Shown here piece by piece: positions 1 through 7,423 of a stretch of DNA of 8,320 nt. This stretch comes from Clostridiales bacterium UBA1246 (GTDB lineage Bacteria > Bacillota > Clostridia > Oscillospirales > Oscillospiraceae). The DNA lies in the NCBI GenBank assembly GCA_002308315.1, contig DBWE01000027.1:7116-15435 (forward strand). The letters are read 5' to 3'. Each line of letters starts with the position of its first letter. Within the stretch, counting starts at the first letter, position 1. The position numbers and the translations under genes are program-made. A model generated the notes under the pieces. That model was not told the origin of the DNA, ran no database searches, and saw only the letters and a program-made list of their open reading frames with translations.

Positions 1-705
1 AATTACAGCGTTCCCACGGGCAATTTCGGCAATATACTGGCAGGGTGGCTCGCAAAGAAAATGGGCCTGCCCGCGGGGAAATTCATCTGCGCGTCCAATT
101 CCAACAACGTGCTGACGGATTTCATCAAAACGGGGGTATACGACAGGAACCGCCGCTTCTACACCACCATGTCCCCTTCGATGGACATACTTATCTCCAG
201 CAATCTCGAAAGGCTCCTCTACGCCATGAGCGGGGACGACGCCGAGGTGAGGGCATATATGCGCTCGCTGTCCGAAACGGGCAGATACAGCGTGTCTCCG
301 GAGCTGACGGAAAAAATACGCGCCGATTTTTACGGCGCCTGGCGCAGCGAAGAGCAGACCGCCGGGACGATAGCCGAAATATACGGCAGAGGGATGCTCA
401 TCGATCCGCATACCGCGGTAGCCTGCGGGGCGCTGGAGGATTACCGCAGCGCGACCGGAGACGGCGCTCCCGCCGTGATAGTTTCTACGGCGAGCGCGTT
501 CAAATTCTGCGACAGCGTTCTCGCGGCCCTGGGACGTCCGTCCGGCGCCGAGGGCGCGGAGCTCATCGAAAGGCTCGGAGCGGAGACCGGCGCGCCGGTG
601 CCCGCGCCTCTCGCCGGGCTCGACAAGCGCAGAGTGCGCTTTACCGAGACCGTGGAAAAAACAGAAATGACCGGCGCGGTCCTCAGAATGCTGGGGCTCG
701 GCTGA
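1..705 (+). CDS. thrC: Threonine synthase, C-terminal half (5' end outside window)
   Basis: This is the last 234 codons of threonine synthase, the PLP enzyme that converts O-phospho-L-homoserine to L-threonine and phosphate in the cytoplasm. The frame is open from base 1 to the TGA at 703-705. The visible part begins with the PLP-phosphate-binding glycine-rich loop PTGNFGN (visible residues 5-11), followed by an AGWLAKKMGLP stretch, ASNSNNVL and the SPSMDILISSNLERLLY block typical of the longer bacterial/yeast-like threonine synthases, about 490-500 residues in total. The PLP lysine and the N-terminal domain lie upstream of the window. The stop overlaps the start of the phosphoesterase gene by one base, so the two are co-transcribed and probably translationally coupled. 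Nothing in the visible part looks broken. The identification is firm; only the missing 5' half limits it. Confidence 0.95.
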   Translation, partial: NYSVPTGNFGNILAGWLAKKMGLPAGKFICASNSNNVLTDFIKTGVYDRNRRFYTTMSPSMDILISSNLERLLYAMSGDDAEVRAYMRSLSETGRYSVSPELTEKIRADFYGAWRSEEQTAGTIAEIYGRGMLIDPHTAVACGALEDYRSATGDGAPAVIVSTASAFKFCDSVLAALGRPSGAEGAELIERLGAETGAPVPAPLAGLDKRRVRFTETVEKTEMTGAVLRMLGLG

Positions 706-1394
706 TGGCGCTGTATGCTATCGGCGATCTGCATCTCTCCTTCGGCACGGACAAGCCCATGGACATTTTCGGGCCGAAATGGGAAAACCACGTCGAGAGG
801 CTGCGGGAAGGCTTTTCCGAGCTGAACGGGGACGACGTATGCGTTATTTGCGGCGATCTCACCTGGGGCATGGAGCTTGCCTCCTGCGCGGAGGACTTCC
901 TTTTTATCGACAGGCTGCCCGGCAGAAAAATAATACTCAAGGGAAATCATGACTACTGGTGGAGCACGGCGGCGAAGGCGAAGGCCTTTTTCGCGCAGCT
1001 CGGCATAACCACGATAGACATACTTCACAACAACTGCTTCTTTTACGGAGAAACGGCCATATGCGGCACGCGGGGCTGGATGACCGGAGAAAACGGCGGA
1101 GGGGAGCACGACAAAAAAATAACGGCGCGGGAGCTGCTGAGGCTCGAAGCCTCGCTCAAAGCGGCCGGAGACGCGGAAAAGCTGTGCTTCCTGCATTATC
1201 CGCCCAAATACGGAGCCGTCGAAAGCGCCGAGGTGACGCGGCTGTTCGGGGAATACGGCGTGAAAAAATGCTGCTACGGACATCTGCACGGCAAAGCGCA
1301 GGGCCTGGCCTTCAACGGGACGTACCGCGGCGTGGAATATCGCCTCGTCGCCGCGGATCACGTGGATTTCAGGCCCGTGAAAATTTTACAATAA
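705..1394 (+). CDS. Calcineurin-like metallophosphoesterase (predicted phosphohydrolase)
   Basis: A 229-residue cytoplasmic phosphoesterase of the calcineurin-like fold with no signal peptide. The full set of dinuclear-metal ligands is visible: D8 and H10 in GDLHL, D51 in GDLTW, N81 and the following His-Asp in GNHDYWW (80-86), H164 in LHYPP, and H193 and H195 in GHLHG. The open frame extends upstream to base 45, but that part only shadows thrC. The ATG at 705 directly begins the first family motif and overlaps the thrC stop as TGATG. No good Shine-Dalgarno is seen, so translation probably depends on ribosomes finishing thrC. It resembles the predicted phosphohydrolase group common in Clostridia (COG1768 from memory). 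The substrate is unknown; neither the fold nor the thrC linkage identifies it. The family call is firm, the biological role open. Confidence 0.88.
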   Translation: MALYAIGDLHLSFGTDKPMDIFGPKWENHVERLREGFSELNGDDVCVICGDLTWGMELASCAEDFLFIDRLPGRKIILKGNHDYWWSTAAKAKAFFAQLGITTIDILHNNCFFYGETAICGTRGWMTGENGGGEHDKKITARELLRLEASLKAAGDAEKLCFLHYPPKYGAVESAEVTRLFGEYGVKKCCYGHLHGKAQGLAFNGTYRGVEYRLVAADHVDFRPVKILQ

Positions 1395-1427
1395 AATATG
1401 GAAAAACGATGTTTTATGTGATATGAT
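1380..1427 (+). promoter_or_regulatory. Candidate promoter of the tig-clp cluster (AT-rich upstream block plus extended -10)
   Basis: The -10 box TATGAT (1422-1427) is preceded by TG plus one base (1419-1421), making a full extended -10. Seventeen bases upstream is a -35-like TGGAAA (1399-1404, 4 of 6 matches to TTGACA). Immediately before that lies an AT-only or nearly AT-only block (1380-1398), which in this GC-rich sequence looks like an UP element for the RNA polymerase alpha subunit. Transcription would begin near 1433, leaving a leader of about 56 bases. No CIRCE element and no CtsR-type heptad repeat is visible, so this looks like a housekeeping promoter. It was inferred by eye. Confidence 0.6.
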
Positions 1428-1444
1428 ACCGTAACACGTTTGAA

Positions 1445-1462
1445 CGGCGCGGCCTCGCGCCG
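1445..1462 (+). promoter_or_regulatory. Leader hairpin upstream of tig
   Basis: A perfect 7-bp GC stem, CGGCGCG (1445-1451) and CGCGCCG (1456-1462), encloses a GCCT loop. It falls inside the predicted tig leader, about 10 bases before the Shine-Dalgarno GGGAGG (1472-1477). No T-run follows, so it is not an intrinsic terminator. It could stabilise the 5' end of the mRNA or simply be a structure of GC-rich DNA. Confidence 0.4.
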
Positions 1463-1489
1463 AATGACACTGGGAGGACAGGCAAGAAA

Positions 1490-2827
1490 ATGGAAGTAAA
1501 AAACGTAGAGAAAAAAGAAAAAAGCGCGGCCCTGCTCACCGTATCGGTCAGCCCCGAGGAGTTTGAGAAGGCTCTGACAAAGGCGTACAACAAGGCCAGG
1601 GGGAGCATACAGATACCCGGCTTCAGAAAGGGCAAGGCGCCGCGGAAAATAGTGGAAAGAATGTACGGCGAAGGCGTGTTTTACGAAGACGCGATAAACG
1701 AGATCGCCCCGGAGGCTTATTATTTCGCCGTGGAGGACAAGCAGCTCAGGACCGTCGCCCAGCCTTCCGTTGAGGACGCAAAGGTCGAGGACGACAAGTC
1801 TCTTACGCTGACTATAAACGCAGTGCTGTATCCCGAGGTGGAGCTCGGCAAGTACAAGGGCCTTGAGGCCGTCCGCAAGACGTCCAAGGTCGAGCCCGCC
1901 GAGGTCGAGGCCGAGATAGACAGGCTCAGAGAGCGCAACGCCACCGTTTCCGCGGTAGACAGACCCGCCAAGATGGGCGACACCGTGCTGCTCGATTACG
2001 AGGGATTTATGGACGGCGTACCTTTTGACGGCGGCAAGGGAGAGAATTACAGCCTCGAGCTCGGCTCCAACAGCTTCATCCCGGGCTTTGAGCTCCAGCT
2101 TACCGGCACCTCCGCCGGAGAGGAGACCGAGGTCAACGTGACCTTCCCCGAGAACTACAACGCCGAGGAGCTTGCCGGCAAGCCCGCCGTGTTCAAGTGC
2201 AGGATCCACGAGGTAAGAGAGAAGAAGCTGCCCGAGGCCGACGATGAGTTCGCCAAGGACGTGAGCGAATTCGACACGATAGACGAATACCGCAAGAGCA
2301 TAGAGGAAAAGCTGCTCAAGAGCCGCGACGATCAAAACCGCAACGAGTTCCTCGGACTGCTGCTCGAGCAGATCGTCGCCGATATGAAGGCCGACGTGAA
2401 CGAGGCCATGATAGACGAGCGCGCCGACGCGATGATACAGGACGTCGCTTCCCGCATACAGAACCAGGGCATATCCATCGAGCAGTACCTGCAGTGGATG
2501 GACATGAGCGTGGAGGACTTCAAGAACAGGCAGCGCGAGAACGCCGAAAAGCAGCTCATGCGCGAGCTTGCCCTTTATAAGATCGCGGAGCTCGAAAACA
2601 TCACCGTGACCGACGAGGACAAGGAGAAGGAATACGCCAAGATGGCGGAGCAGTACGGCATGGACGCCGACACCATCAAGAAATTCTACAGCGACGAAAT
2701 GCTTTCCGACAGCCTGCTTTACACCAAGGCCGCCGAGTTCGTGACCGACAACGCCGTGGCTCTGCCCGAGCCTCCTCAGGAAGAGAAAAAAGAGGAAAAG
2801 GAAGACAAGGACGCGAGCAAAGAGTGA
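1490..2827 (+). CDS. tig: Trigger factor (ribosome-associated chaperone, peptidyl-prolyl isomerase)
   Basis: Trigger factor binds the ribosome exit tunnel and shields nascent chains. This 445-residue protein has the normal length and all three domains. The N-terminal ribosome-binding domain (about 1-115) carries the signature GFRKGKAP at 44-51, which contacts the large subunit near L23. An FKBP-type PPIase domain (about 160-245) shows GDTVLLDYEGFMDGVPFDGG (163-182) and IPGFELQLTG (197-206). The rest is the helical C-terminal chaperone domain, ending in a very charged Lys/Glu/Asp tail over roughly the last 17 residues. The ATG at 1490 has GGGAGG 12 bases upstream, and the protein begins with the usual MEVKNVEKKE-type strand. 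It heads the cluster, 70 bases before clpP, as in many Bacillota. No defects are seen. Confidence 0.97.
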   Translation: MEVKNVEKKEKSAALLTVSVSPEEFEKALTKAYNKARGSIQIPGFRKGKAPRKIVERMYGEGVFYEDAINEIAPEAYYFAVEDKQLRTVAQPSVEDAKVEDDKSLTLTINAVLYPEVELGKYKGLEAVRKTSKVEPAEVEAEIDRLRERNATVSAVDRPAKMGDTVLLDYEGFMDGVPFDGGKGENYSLELGSNSFIPGFELQLTGTSAGEETEVNVTFPENYNAEELAGKPAVFKCRIHEVREKKLPEADDEFAKDVSEFDTIDEYRKSIEEKLLKSRDDQNRNEFLGLLLEQIVADMKADVNEAMIDERADAMIQDVASRIQNQGISIEQYLQWMDMSVEDFKNRQRENAEKQLMRELALYKIAELENITVTDEDKEKEYAKMAEQYGMDADTIKKFYSDEMLSDSLLYTKAAEFVTDNAVALPEPPQEEKKEEKEDKDASKE

Positions 2828-2864
2828 TTTTGCCCGGTGAGGAATAAAATGCTTTTCGTAAGGT

Positions 2865-2890
2865 TATGATTTCTCAGTATGTAAAGGAGG
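2865..2890 (+). promoter_or_regulatory. clpP leader: strong ribosome binding site and a possible -10 box
   Basis: AAGGAGG (2884-2890) sits 7 bases before the clpP ATG and is nearly a perfect anti-16S match, the best site in the cluster. Further upstream TATGAT (2865-2870) looks like a -10 box, but no TG extension and no convincing -35 precede it. A separate clpP promoter is therefore only weakly supported. The ribosome binding site is firm and sets the clpP start. No CtsR operator repeats are visible in the 70-base tig-clpP gap. Confidence 0.5.
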
Positions 2891-2897
2891 AGAACCG

Positions 2898-3479
2898 ATG
2901 AGCTTGGTACCGTATGTTGTGGAGCAGACGTCGAGAGGCGAACGCTCGTATGATATTTATTCCCGCCTGCTCAACGACAGGATCGTGTTCCTCAACGGAG
3001 AGGTGGACAGCGCCAGCGCCAGCATAATAGTGGCGGAGCTGCTGTACCTGGAGGCTCAGGATCCGGATAAGGATATACAGTTCTATATCAACAGCCCCGG
3101 CGGCTCCGTGGCGGACGGACTTGCGATATACGACACCATGCAGTATATCAAGGCCGACGTATCGACCATATGCATAGGCATGGCGGCGAGCATGGGCGCG
3201 TTCCTGCTTTCCTCCGGCGCCAAGGGCAAAAGGATCGCCCTGCCCAACGCCGAAATAATGATCCACCAGGTGCTCGGCAGCGCCGAAGGGCAGGAGACAG
3301 ATATACAGATAACGGCAAAACATATGGCAAAGATCAAAAAGACGCTCACCGAGATACTCGCACAGAACACGGGCAAGAGCTATGAGACCGTTCTGGAGGA
3401 CTGTGAGCGCAACAACTGGATGAGCTCCGAGCAGGCAAAGGAATACGGTCTGATAGACAAGGTCATATATAAGAGATAG
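2898..3479 (+). CDS. clpP: ATP-dependent Clp protease proteolytic subunit ClpP (Asn at the triad Asp position)
   Basis: ClpP forms the double-heptamer peptidase chamber that degrades substrates fed by ClpX or another Clp ATPase. The 193-residue product is standard length, starts [16 protein letters not shown], and has no long propeptide. The catalytic Ser is S98 in GMAASMGA and the catalytic His is H123 in MIHQ. The oxyanion-loop INSPGGS is at 64-70, and the C-terminal [12 protein letters not shown] is typical. Counting from S98 and H123 without gaps, the third triad residue (D172 in Staphylococcus aureus, D171 in mature Escherichia coli) is N172 here, codon AAC at 3411-3413, in the segment DCERNNWMS. 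An Asn at this site is known in Listeria ClpP1, which works best with a second ClpP. The gene lies 11 bases before clpX and is surely co-transcribed with it. The family call is firm; full peptidase activity is uncertain. Confidence 0.96.
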   Translation: MSLVPYVVEQTSRGERSYDIYSRLLNDRIVFLNGEVDSASASIIVAELLYLEAQDPDKDIQFYINSPGGSVADGLAIYDTMQYIKADVSTICIGMAASMGAFLLSSGAKGKRIALPNAEIMIHQVLGSAEGQETDIQITAKHMAKIKKTLTEILAQNTGKSYETVLEDCERNNWMSSEQAKEYGLIDKVIYKR

Positions 3480-3490
3480 GAAGAAGCGCA

Positions 3491-4813
3491 ATGCCCAAAA
3501 TTGACGAGAGAAAGCCCGTAAGATGTTCTTTCTGCGGGAAATCGCAGGACGAGGTCAAGCGCATCATCGCAGGCAAGGGCGCATTTATCTGCGACGAGTG
3601 CGTCAGCCTCTGTCTGGAGCTGATGGAGGACGATATAAACGTCGCCGTCAAGTCTCCGGGCGCGGCCGCACTGAAAAAAGAGATCGGCGAGCTTCCCAAA
3701 CCCGGTGAGATAAAAGCGTATCTCGACCAGTATATCATCGGACAGGAGCAGGCGAAGATCGCGCTGTCGGTGGCCGTTTACAACCACTATAAGCGCATCG
3801 TGAACGCCGCCTCCTCCGACGACGTCGAGCTGCAGAAAAGCAATATCCTGCTTATCGGCCCCACAGGCAGCGGAAAGACGCTGTTCGCCCAGACGCTCGC
3901 CAAGCTGCTCAAGGTACCCTTCGCCATAGCCGACGCCACGACCCTTACCGAGGCGGGATACGTGGGCGACGACGTGGAGAATATCCTCCTGCGCCTGCTG
4001 CAGGACGCGGATTACGACGTGGAGCTCGCGGAGAGAGGCATAATATACATCGACGAGATAGACAAGATCTCCCGCAAGAGCGAGAACGTGTCCATCACAA
4101 GAGACGTCAGCGGCGAGGGCGTACAGCAGGCGCTGCTGAAGATACTCGAAGGCACCGTAGCCAACGTTCCGCCGCAGGGCGGCAGGAAGCATCCGCATCA
4201 GGAATTCATACAGGTCGACACCACGAACATCCTTTTCATCTGCGGCGGGGCCTTTGCGGGGATAGAGCAGATAATCGAAAACCGCATGGACAAAAAGGCC
4301 ATAGGCTTCGGCGCGGAGATAAAGAAAAAGGAAGAGAAAAACTTAGGCGAGATTCTGCAGAACGTGCGTTCCCACGATATACTGAAATACGGCCTGATAC
4401 CCGAGCTGGTGGGAAGGCTGCCCGTGCTGACGCCGCTGCATTCGCTGGACAGGAGCGACCTTATCCGCATACTGACCGAGCCGAAAAACTCTCTGGTCAG
4501 ACAGTATAAGACCCTGCTGAAATACGACGGCGCCGAGCTCATATTCACCGACGACGCGCTCGAGGCCATTGCCGACGTCACCATTGAGATGGATATAGGC
4601 GCGAGAGGCCTGAGGAGCGTCATGGAAAAGCTCATGACCGATATAATGTACTCGATCCCTTCGGAGAAGAACGTAGTATCGGTGGAGATCAACGGCGACT
4701 GCGTCAGAAACGGCGCGGAGCCCATTATAGTCAGAGCCGAGCCGGAAGCGGAAGCGGGAGAGCCCGAGGATGAAACGGGCGGGCCGGAAGCCGCGATGGA
4801 CGCGGCGGTCTGA
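3491..4813 (+). CDS. clpX: ATP-dependent Clp protease ATP-binding subunit ClpX
   Basis: ClpX is the hexameric AAA+ unfoldase that recognises, unfolds and threads proteins into ClpP. The 440-residue protein begins with the zinc-binding dimerisation domain, ligands C12, C15, C34 and C37. Then come Walker A GPTGSGKT (123-130), pore-1 loop GYVGD (156-160), Walker B IYIDEID (185-191), RKH pore-entry loop (232-234), the ClpP-docking IGF loop (271-273), a likely arginine finger R309 in ELVGRLP, and sensor 2 GARGLR (370-375, R372). The conserved region ends near 415; the last 25 or so residues are an acidic Glu/Ala/Gly tail that makes the protein slightly longer than usual. Its Shine-Dalgarno AGGAAG (3478-3483) overlaps the clpP stop, indicating tight coupling. 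The intact IGF loop implies that it still docks to a ClpP. Confidence 0.97.
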   Translation: MPKIDERKPVRCSFCGKSQDEVKRIIAGKGAFICDECVSLCLELMEDDINVAVKSPGAAALKKEIGELPKPGEIKAYLDQYIIGQEQAKIALSVAVYNHYKRIVNAASSDDVELQKSNILLIGPTGSGKTLFAQTLAKLLKVPFAIADATTLTEAGYVGDDVENILLRLLQDADYDVELAERGIIYIDEIDKISRKSENVSITRDVSGEGVQQALLKILEGTVANVPPQGGRKHPHQEFIQVDTTNILFICGGAFAGIEQIIENRMDKKAIGFGAEIKKKEEKNLGEILQNVRSHDILKYGLIPELVGRLPVLTPLHSLDRSDLIRILTEPKNSLVRQYKTLLKYDGAELIFTDDALEAIADVTIEMDIGARGLRSVMEKLMTDIMYSIPSEKNVVSVEINGDCVRNGAEPIIVRAEPEAEAGEPEDETGGPEAAMDAAV

Positions 4814-4830
4814 GAAACGTCAGCCAAACG

Positions 4831-4866
4831 GCGGGACGGCCGTACCGGCGGCCGCCCCGCGTGTTT
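4831..4866 (+). terminator. GC-rich hairpin between clpX and lon (terminator or attenuator)
   Basis: Arm GCGGGACGGCCG (4831-4842), loop TACCGG (4843-4848) and arm CGGCCGCCCCGC (4849-4860) form a 12-bp stem with one A-C mismatch. It is followed by GTGTTTTATG. The short T stretch (4 Ts) is weaker than in a classic terminator, so partial termination, mRNA processing or 3'-end protection of the clpPX message are all possible. It begins 17 bases after the clpX stop. Confidence 0.55.
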
Positions 4867-4875
4867 TATGCAGCA

Positions 4876-4895
4876 TGTCCCACGATCGGGGGACA
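4876..4895. promoter_or_regulatory. 20-bp near-perfect palindrome before lon (possible operator)
   Basis: TGTCCC (4876-4881) and GGGACA (4890-4895) flank an 8-base centre that itself contains CGATCG (4883-4888). Of the 20 positions, 18 are symmetric. It lies 8 bases upstream of the lon Shine-Dalgarno. The shape fits a dimeric DNA-binding protein site or a small RNA hairpin next to the ribosome binding site. It does not match CIRCE or CtsR sites. The binding protein is unknown. Confidence 0.35.
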
Positions 4896-4903
4896 GCAAC
4901 GGG

Positions 4904-4922
4904 AAAGGAGAGAAAACGCGTG
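4904..4922 (+). promoter_or_regulatory. Ribosome binding site that sets the GTG start of lon
   Basis: AAAGGAG (4904-4910) is 9 bases upstream of GTG (4920-4922). The open frame extends back to an ATG at 4770, but that stretch is inside clpX and has no Lon-like sequence. A later ATG at 4950 would remove residues just before the conserved N-domain strand and has only a poor Shine-Dalgarno (AAAGGA, close spacing). Confidence 0.8.
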
Positions 4923-7349
4923 ATCGAGCACGAAACCGAAAGGATACCGATGATAGCCCTCAGGGGACTGTCGGCATTCCCGAGCATGATACTGAACTTT
5001 GATATCGAACGCCCCAAATCCGTTGCGGCGCTCAACGACGCCATGAACGGAGACAGACGTATTTTCCTCCTGGCCCAGAGAGACATGGGGGCGGAGGAGC
5101 CGGCCGAGGACGAACTGTATACCGTCGGGACCATCGCCAACATCAGACAGATCCTCAGAATGCCCGGCGGCGGCGTGCGCGTGCTCGTGGAGGGCCTGAG
5201 ACGCGCGAAAATGATAAGCCTCGTGACCGTAAGGCCGTTTTACAAAGCCGACGTGGAGCCGCTGACGGACAGCTATCCGCCCGGGGCGGCGGAGGAATGC
5301 GAGGCCCTGCTGAGACAGACCAAACAGCTTGTCGCCCGCTTCAACCAGCTCATACCCAACCACGCGGCGGACATGATGACCGCAGTGGCGGCGTCGACGG
5401 ATCCCGGGTATATAGCGGATTATCTCGCTCAGAACATGCATATCGCCCATGAGGACAAGCAGAGGGTACTCGAGCAGCTTGATCCGGTGGCTAGGCTGGA
5501 GCTTGTAAACGAGATAGTCGCCCATGAAAACGAGGTGCTCGAGGTAGAGGGCGAGCTGAGACAGAAAACGCACGAGCGGCTCATGGCAAATCAGCGCGAG
5601 AGCATACTGCGCGAGCAGATGAAAACCATACAGTACGAGCTCGGCATGGGCGAGGATAACGAAGCCGCCGGCGAGGAAGAGGAGTACAGAAAAAAGATAG
5701 AAGAGCTCGGCGCCCCGGAGGAGGTCACCGAAAAGCTCATGAAGGAGCTTTCGCGCCTTTCGAAGCAGGGCTTCGGCTCGGCGGAGGCCGCCGTCATACG
5801 CAATTATCTCGATACCTGCCTTGCGGTGCCCTGGAACAGGAGCACCGAGGAGCGCGTGAGCGTGGAGGAGACCCGCAGGATACTCGACGAAGACCACTAC
5901 GGCCTTCAGAAGGTCAAGGAAAGGATACTCGAGTTCGTTGCCGTAAGGCAGATAGCTCCGGATATAAAAAGCCCGATAATCTGCCTCGTGGGACCTCCGG
6001 GAACGGGCAAGACCTCGATAGGCATGAGCGTGGCAAGAGCGCTCAACCGCAAGCTCGCCCGTATTTCCCTGGGCGGCATACACGACGAGGCGGATATACG
6101 CGGCCACAGAAAAACGTATATCGGAGCCATGCCCGGCAGGATCATAAACGCCGTTACTCAGGCCGGCAGCAACAACCCGCTGCTGCTGCTTGACGAGGTG
6201 GATAAGCTCGGCAGCGATTACCGGGGCGATCCGTCCGCCGCGCTGCTCGAGGCGCTGGACTCGGAGCAGAACTTCGCCTTCCGCGATCACTATCTCGAGC
6301 TGCCCTTCGATCTGTCGAACGTGATGTTCATAACGACGGCCAACAATTCCTCCAATATCCCGGCTCCGCTCCTGGACCGCATGGAGGTTATAGAGCTCAG
6401 CAGCTATACCGACGAGGAAAAGCTCCACATCGCCAAGGAGCATCTGCTGCCCAAGCAGAGAAAGAAGCACGGTCTCAAGGCGCGTCAGCTCAAGCTGACC
6501 GACGGAGCGATACGAGAGCTGATAGCGTCGTATACGCGCGAGTCGGGCGTTCGCGTCCTTGAACGGGAGCTGGCCTCGATATGCCGCAAGGCGGCGGTCA
6601 AGGTCGCCGAAGAGGAGAAAAAGACGGTGACCGTAAAGCCGCAGATGCTCGAAGAATTGCTCGGACCGAGAAAGTACAAGCCCGAGAGCAGCGCCTGGGC
6701 AAAGCCGGAGGTCGGCCTCGCGCACGGTCTCGCGTGGACCAGCGTGGGCGGCGTGATGCTCGACGTGGAAGTCAACGTGGTCGACGGCATGGGCAAGCTC
6801 GAGCTCACGGGCAACCTCGGCAGCGTTATGCAGGAATCCGCCAGAGCGGGACTTAGCTATGTCAGAAGCCGCGCCGAGCTTCTCGGGATCGACCCGAATT
6901 TCTACAAGACAAAGGATATCCACATCCATTTCCCCGACGGCGCCACGCCCAAGGACGGCCCGTCGGCCGGCATAACGATGACCCTCGCCGTGATATCCGC
7001 GCTTACCGGAGCGCCGGTGCGCCCCGACACCGCGATGACCGGCGAGATCACCCTCAGAGGCAGAGTGATGCCCATAGGCGGACTGAAGGAAAAGACCATG
7101 GCCGCTCTGAGAGCCGGAATGAAAAACGTGATAATCCCCCGGGACAATGAGAGCGATCTTGAGGAAATAGATCCCGACGTAAAAAACGCGCTCAATTTCA
7201 TTACGGCGGAGAATATCGACAGCGTTCTCCATTTCGTTTTGGATTTTACGGGCGTAGAGCCCTGGAAACCCGAAAAGAAGGAGACCCTCGGCGCCATACC
7301 GGCCGCGCCGCCCGTCATGCCCGACAGGACCTCGGCTGTACAACAGTAG
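4920..7349 (+). CDS. lon: ATP-dependent protease Lon (LonA type)
   Basis: Lon is a soluble hexameric AAA+ serine protease that degrades misfolded and selected regulatory proteins. With the GTG start it has 809 residues, normal for LonA. The N domain starts at once with RIPMIALRGLSAFPSM and covers about 1-200, followed by a long helical, Glu/Lys-rich linker. The AAA+ module has Walker A GPPGTGKT (358-365) and Walker B LLLLDEVDKL with D425 and E426. The C-terminal protease domain has the catalytic dyad S682 in KDGPSAG and K725 in GGLKEKTMAA, 43 residues apart as in Escherichia coli (S679/K722). The final 30 or so residues form a Pro/Ala-rich tail without clear homology. It lies 106 bases after clpX, behind a hairpin and a palindrome, so its expression may be partly independent of clpPX. 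A strong terminator follows. Confidence 0.97.
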   Translation: MIEHETERIPMIALRGLSAFPSMILNFDIERPKSVAALNDAMNGDRRIFLLAQRDMGAEEPAEDELYTVGTIANIRQILRMPGGGVRVLVEGLRRAKMISLVTVRPFYKADVEPLTDSYPPGAAEECEALLRQTKQLVARFNQLIPNHAADMMTAVAASTDPGYIADYLAQNMHIAHEDKQRVLEQLDPVARLELVNEIVAHENEVLEVEGELRQKTHERLMANQRESILREQMKTIQYELGMGEDNEAAGEEEEYRKKIEELGAPEEVTEKLMKELSRLSKQGFGSAEAAVIRNYLDTCLAVPWNRSTEERVSVEETRRILDEDHYGLQKVKERILEFVAVRQIAPDIKSPIICLVGPPGTGKTSIGMSVARALNRKLARISLGGIHDEADIRGHRKTYIGAMPGRIINAVTQAGSNNPLLLLDEVDKLGSDYRGDPSAALLEALDSEQNFAFRDHYLELPFDLSNVMFITTANNSSNIPAPLLDRMEVIELSSYTDEEKLHIAKEHLLPKQRKKHGLKARQLKLTDGAIRELIASYTRESGVRVLERELASICRKAAVKVAEEEKKTVTVKPQMLEELLGPRKYKPESSAWAKPEVGLAHGLAWTSVGGVMLDVEVNVVDGMGKLELTGNLGSVMQESARAGLSYVRSRAELLGIDPNFYKTKDIHIHFPDGATPKDGPSAGITMTLAVISALTGAPVRPDTAMTGEITLRGRVMPIGGLKEKTMAALRAGMKNVIIPRDNESDLEEIDPDVKNALNFITAENIDSVLHFVLDFTGVEPWKPEKKETLGAIPAAPPVMPDRTSAVQQ

Positions 7350-7367
7350 AGCCGGCGCATAGAATGT

Positions 7368-7416
7368 ATCAAAAACACAAGGCTGCTTTTCGGCAGTCTT
7401 GTGTTTTGATATTATT
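7368..7416 (+). terminator. Intrinsic terminator after lon
   Basis: ATC-A5-CACAAGGCTGC (7368-7386) pairs with GCAGTCTTGTGTTTTGAT (7393-7410) across the loop TTTTCG. The stem is about 18 bp with one bulged A and one G-T pair. The inner GC-containing stem is followed by TTTT and an AT-rich tail (to about 7416). The flanking A-tract and T-tract mean it could also stop transcription from the opposite direction. It closes the tig-clp-lon unit 18 bases after the lon stop. Confidence 0.85.
7407..7415 (+). promoter_or_regulatory. Possible extended -10 promoter for the carrier/desulfurase pair
   Basis: TG (7407-7408), one base, then TATTAT (7410-7415) gives an extended -10 nearly identical to that before tig (TGATATGAT there, TGATATTAT here). 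The -35 position 17 bases upstream is TTTTCG, a poor match. The box overlaps the 3' edge of the lon terminator, and the leader would be only about 16 bases. It is a plausible way for the next genes to be expressed despite the terminator, but unproven. Confidence 0.4.
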
Positions 7417-7423
7417 CGATGTT

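Noticed and set aside
45..704. Upstream extension of the phosphoesterase frame
   Set aside because: It is a shadow of thrC in another frame, very Arg-rich and without homology; the family motif begins right after the ATG at 705.
1383..1397. ATTTTA-CAA-TAAAAT inverted repeat at the end of the phosphoesterase gene as a terminator
   Set aside because: The stem is only six A-T pairs with a three-base loop, too weak for a terminator; its position just before the -35 fits an AT-rich UP element better.
1358..2335. Minus-strand open frame across the start of tig, and similar ones at 441-1361, 3380-4198 and 7473-8237
   Set aside because: All lie opposite firmly identified genes, show no family signatures, and several cross promoter or gene boundaries on the real coding strand.
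2830..2870. Full sigma-A promoter for clpP
   Set aside because: TATGAT is present at 2865-2870, but there is no TG extension and no -35 at a usual distance (TTGCCC at 2830 is too far), so only a weak -10-like box can be claimed.
4770..4919. Extended N-terminus of Lon from an ATG inside clpX
   Set aside because: The extra 50 residues are basic and low in complexity and overlap the clpX 3' end; the GTG at 4920 has a good Shine-Dalgarno and leads directly into the Lon N domain.
4866..7343. 825-codon open frame on the minus strand covering almost all of lon
   Set aside because: The plus-strand Lon has every catalytic motif in order. The antisense translation has no recognisable domain and is explained by GC-rich third positions, which rarely create stops on the opposite strand.
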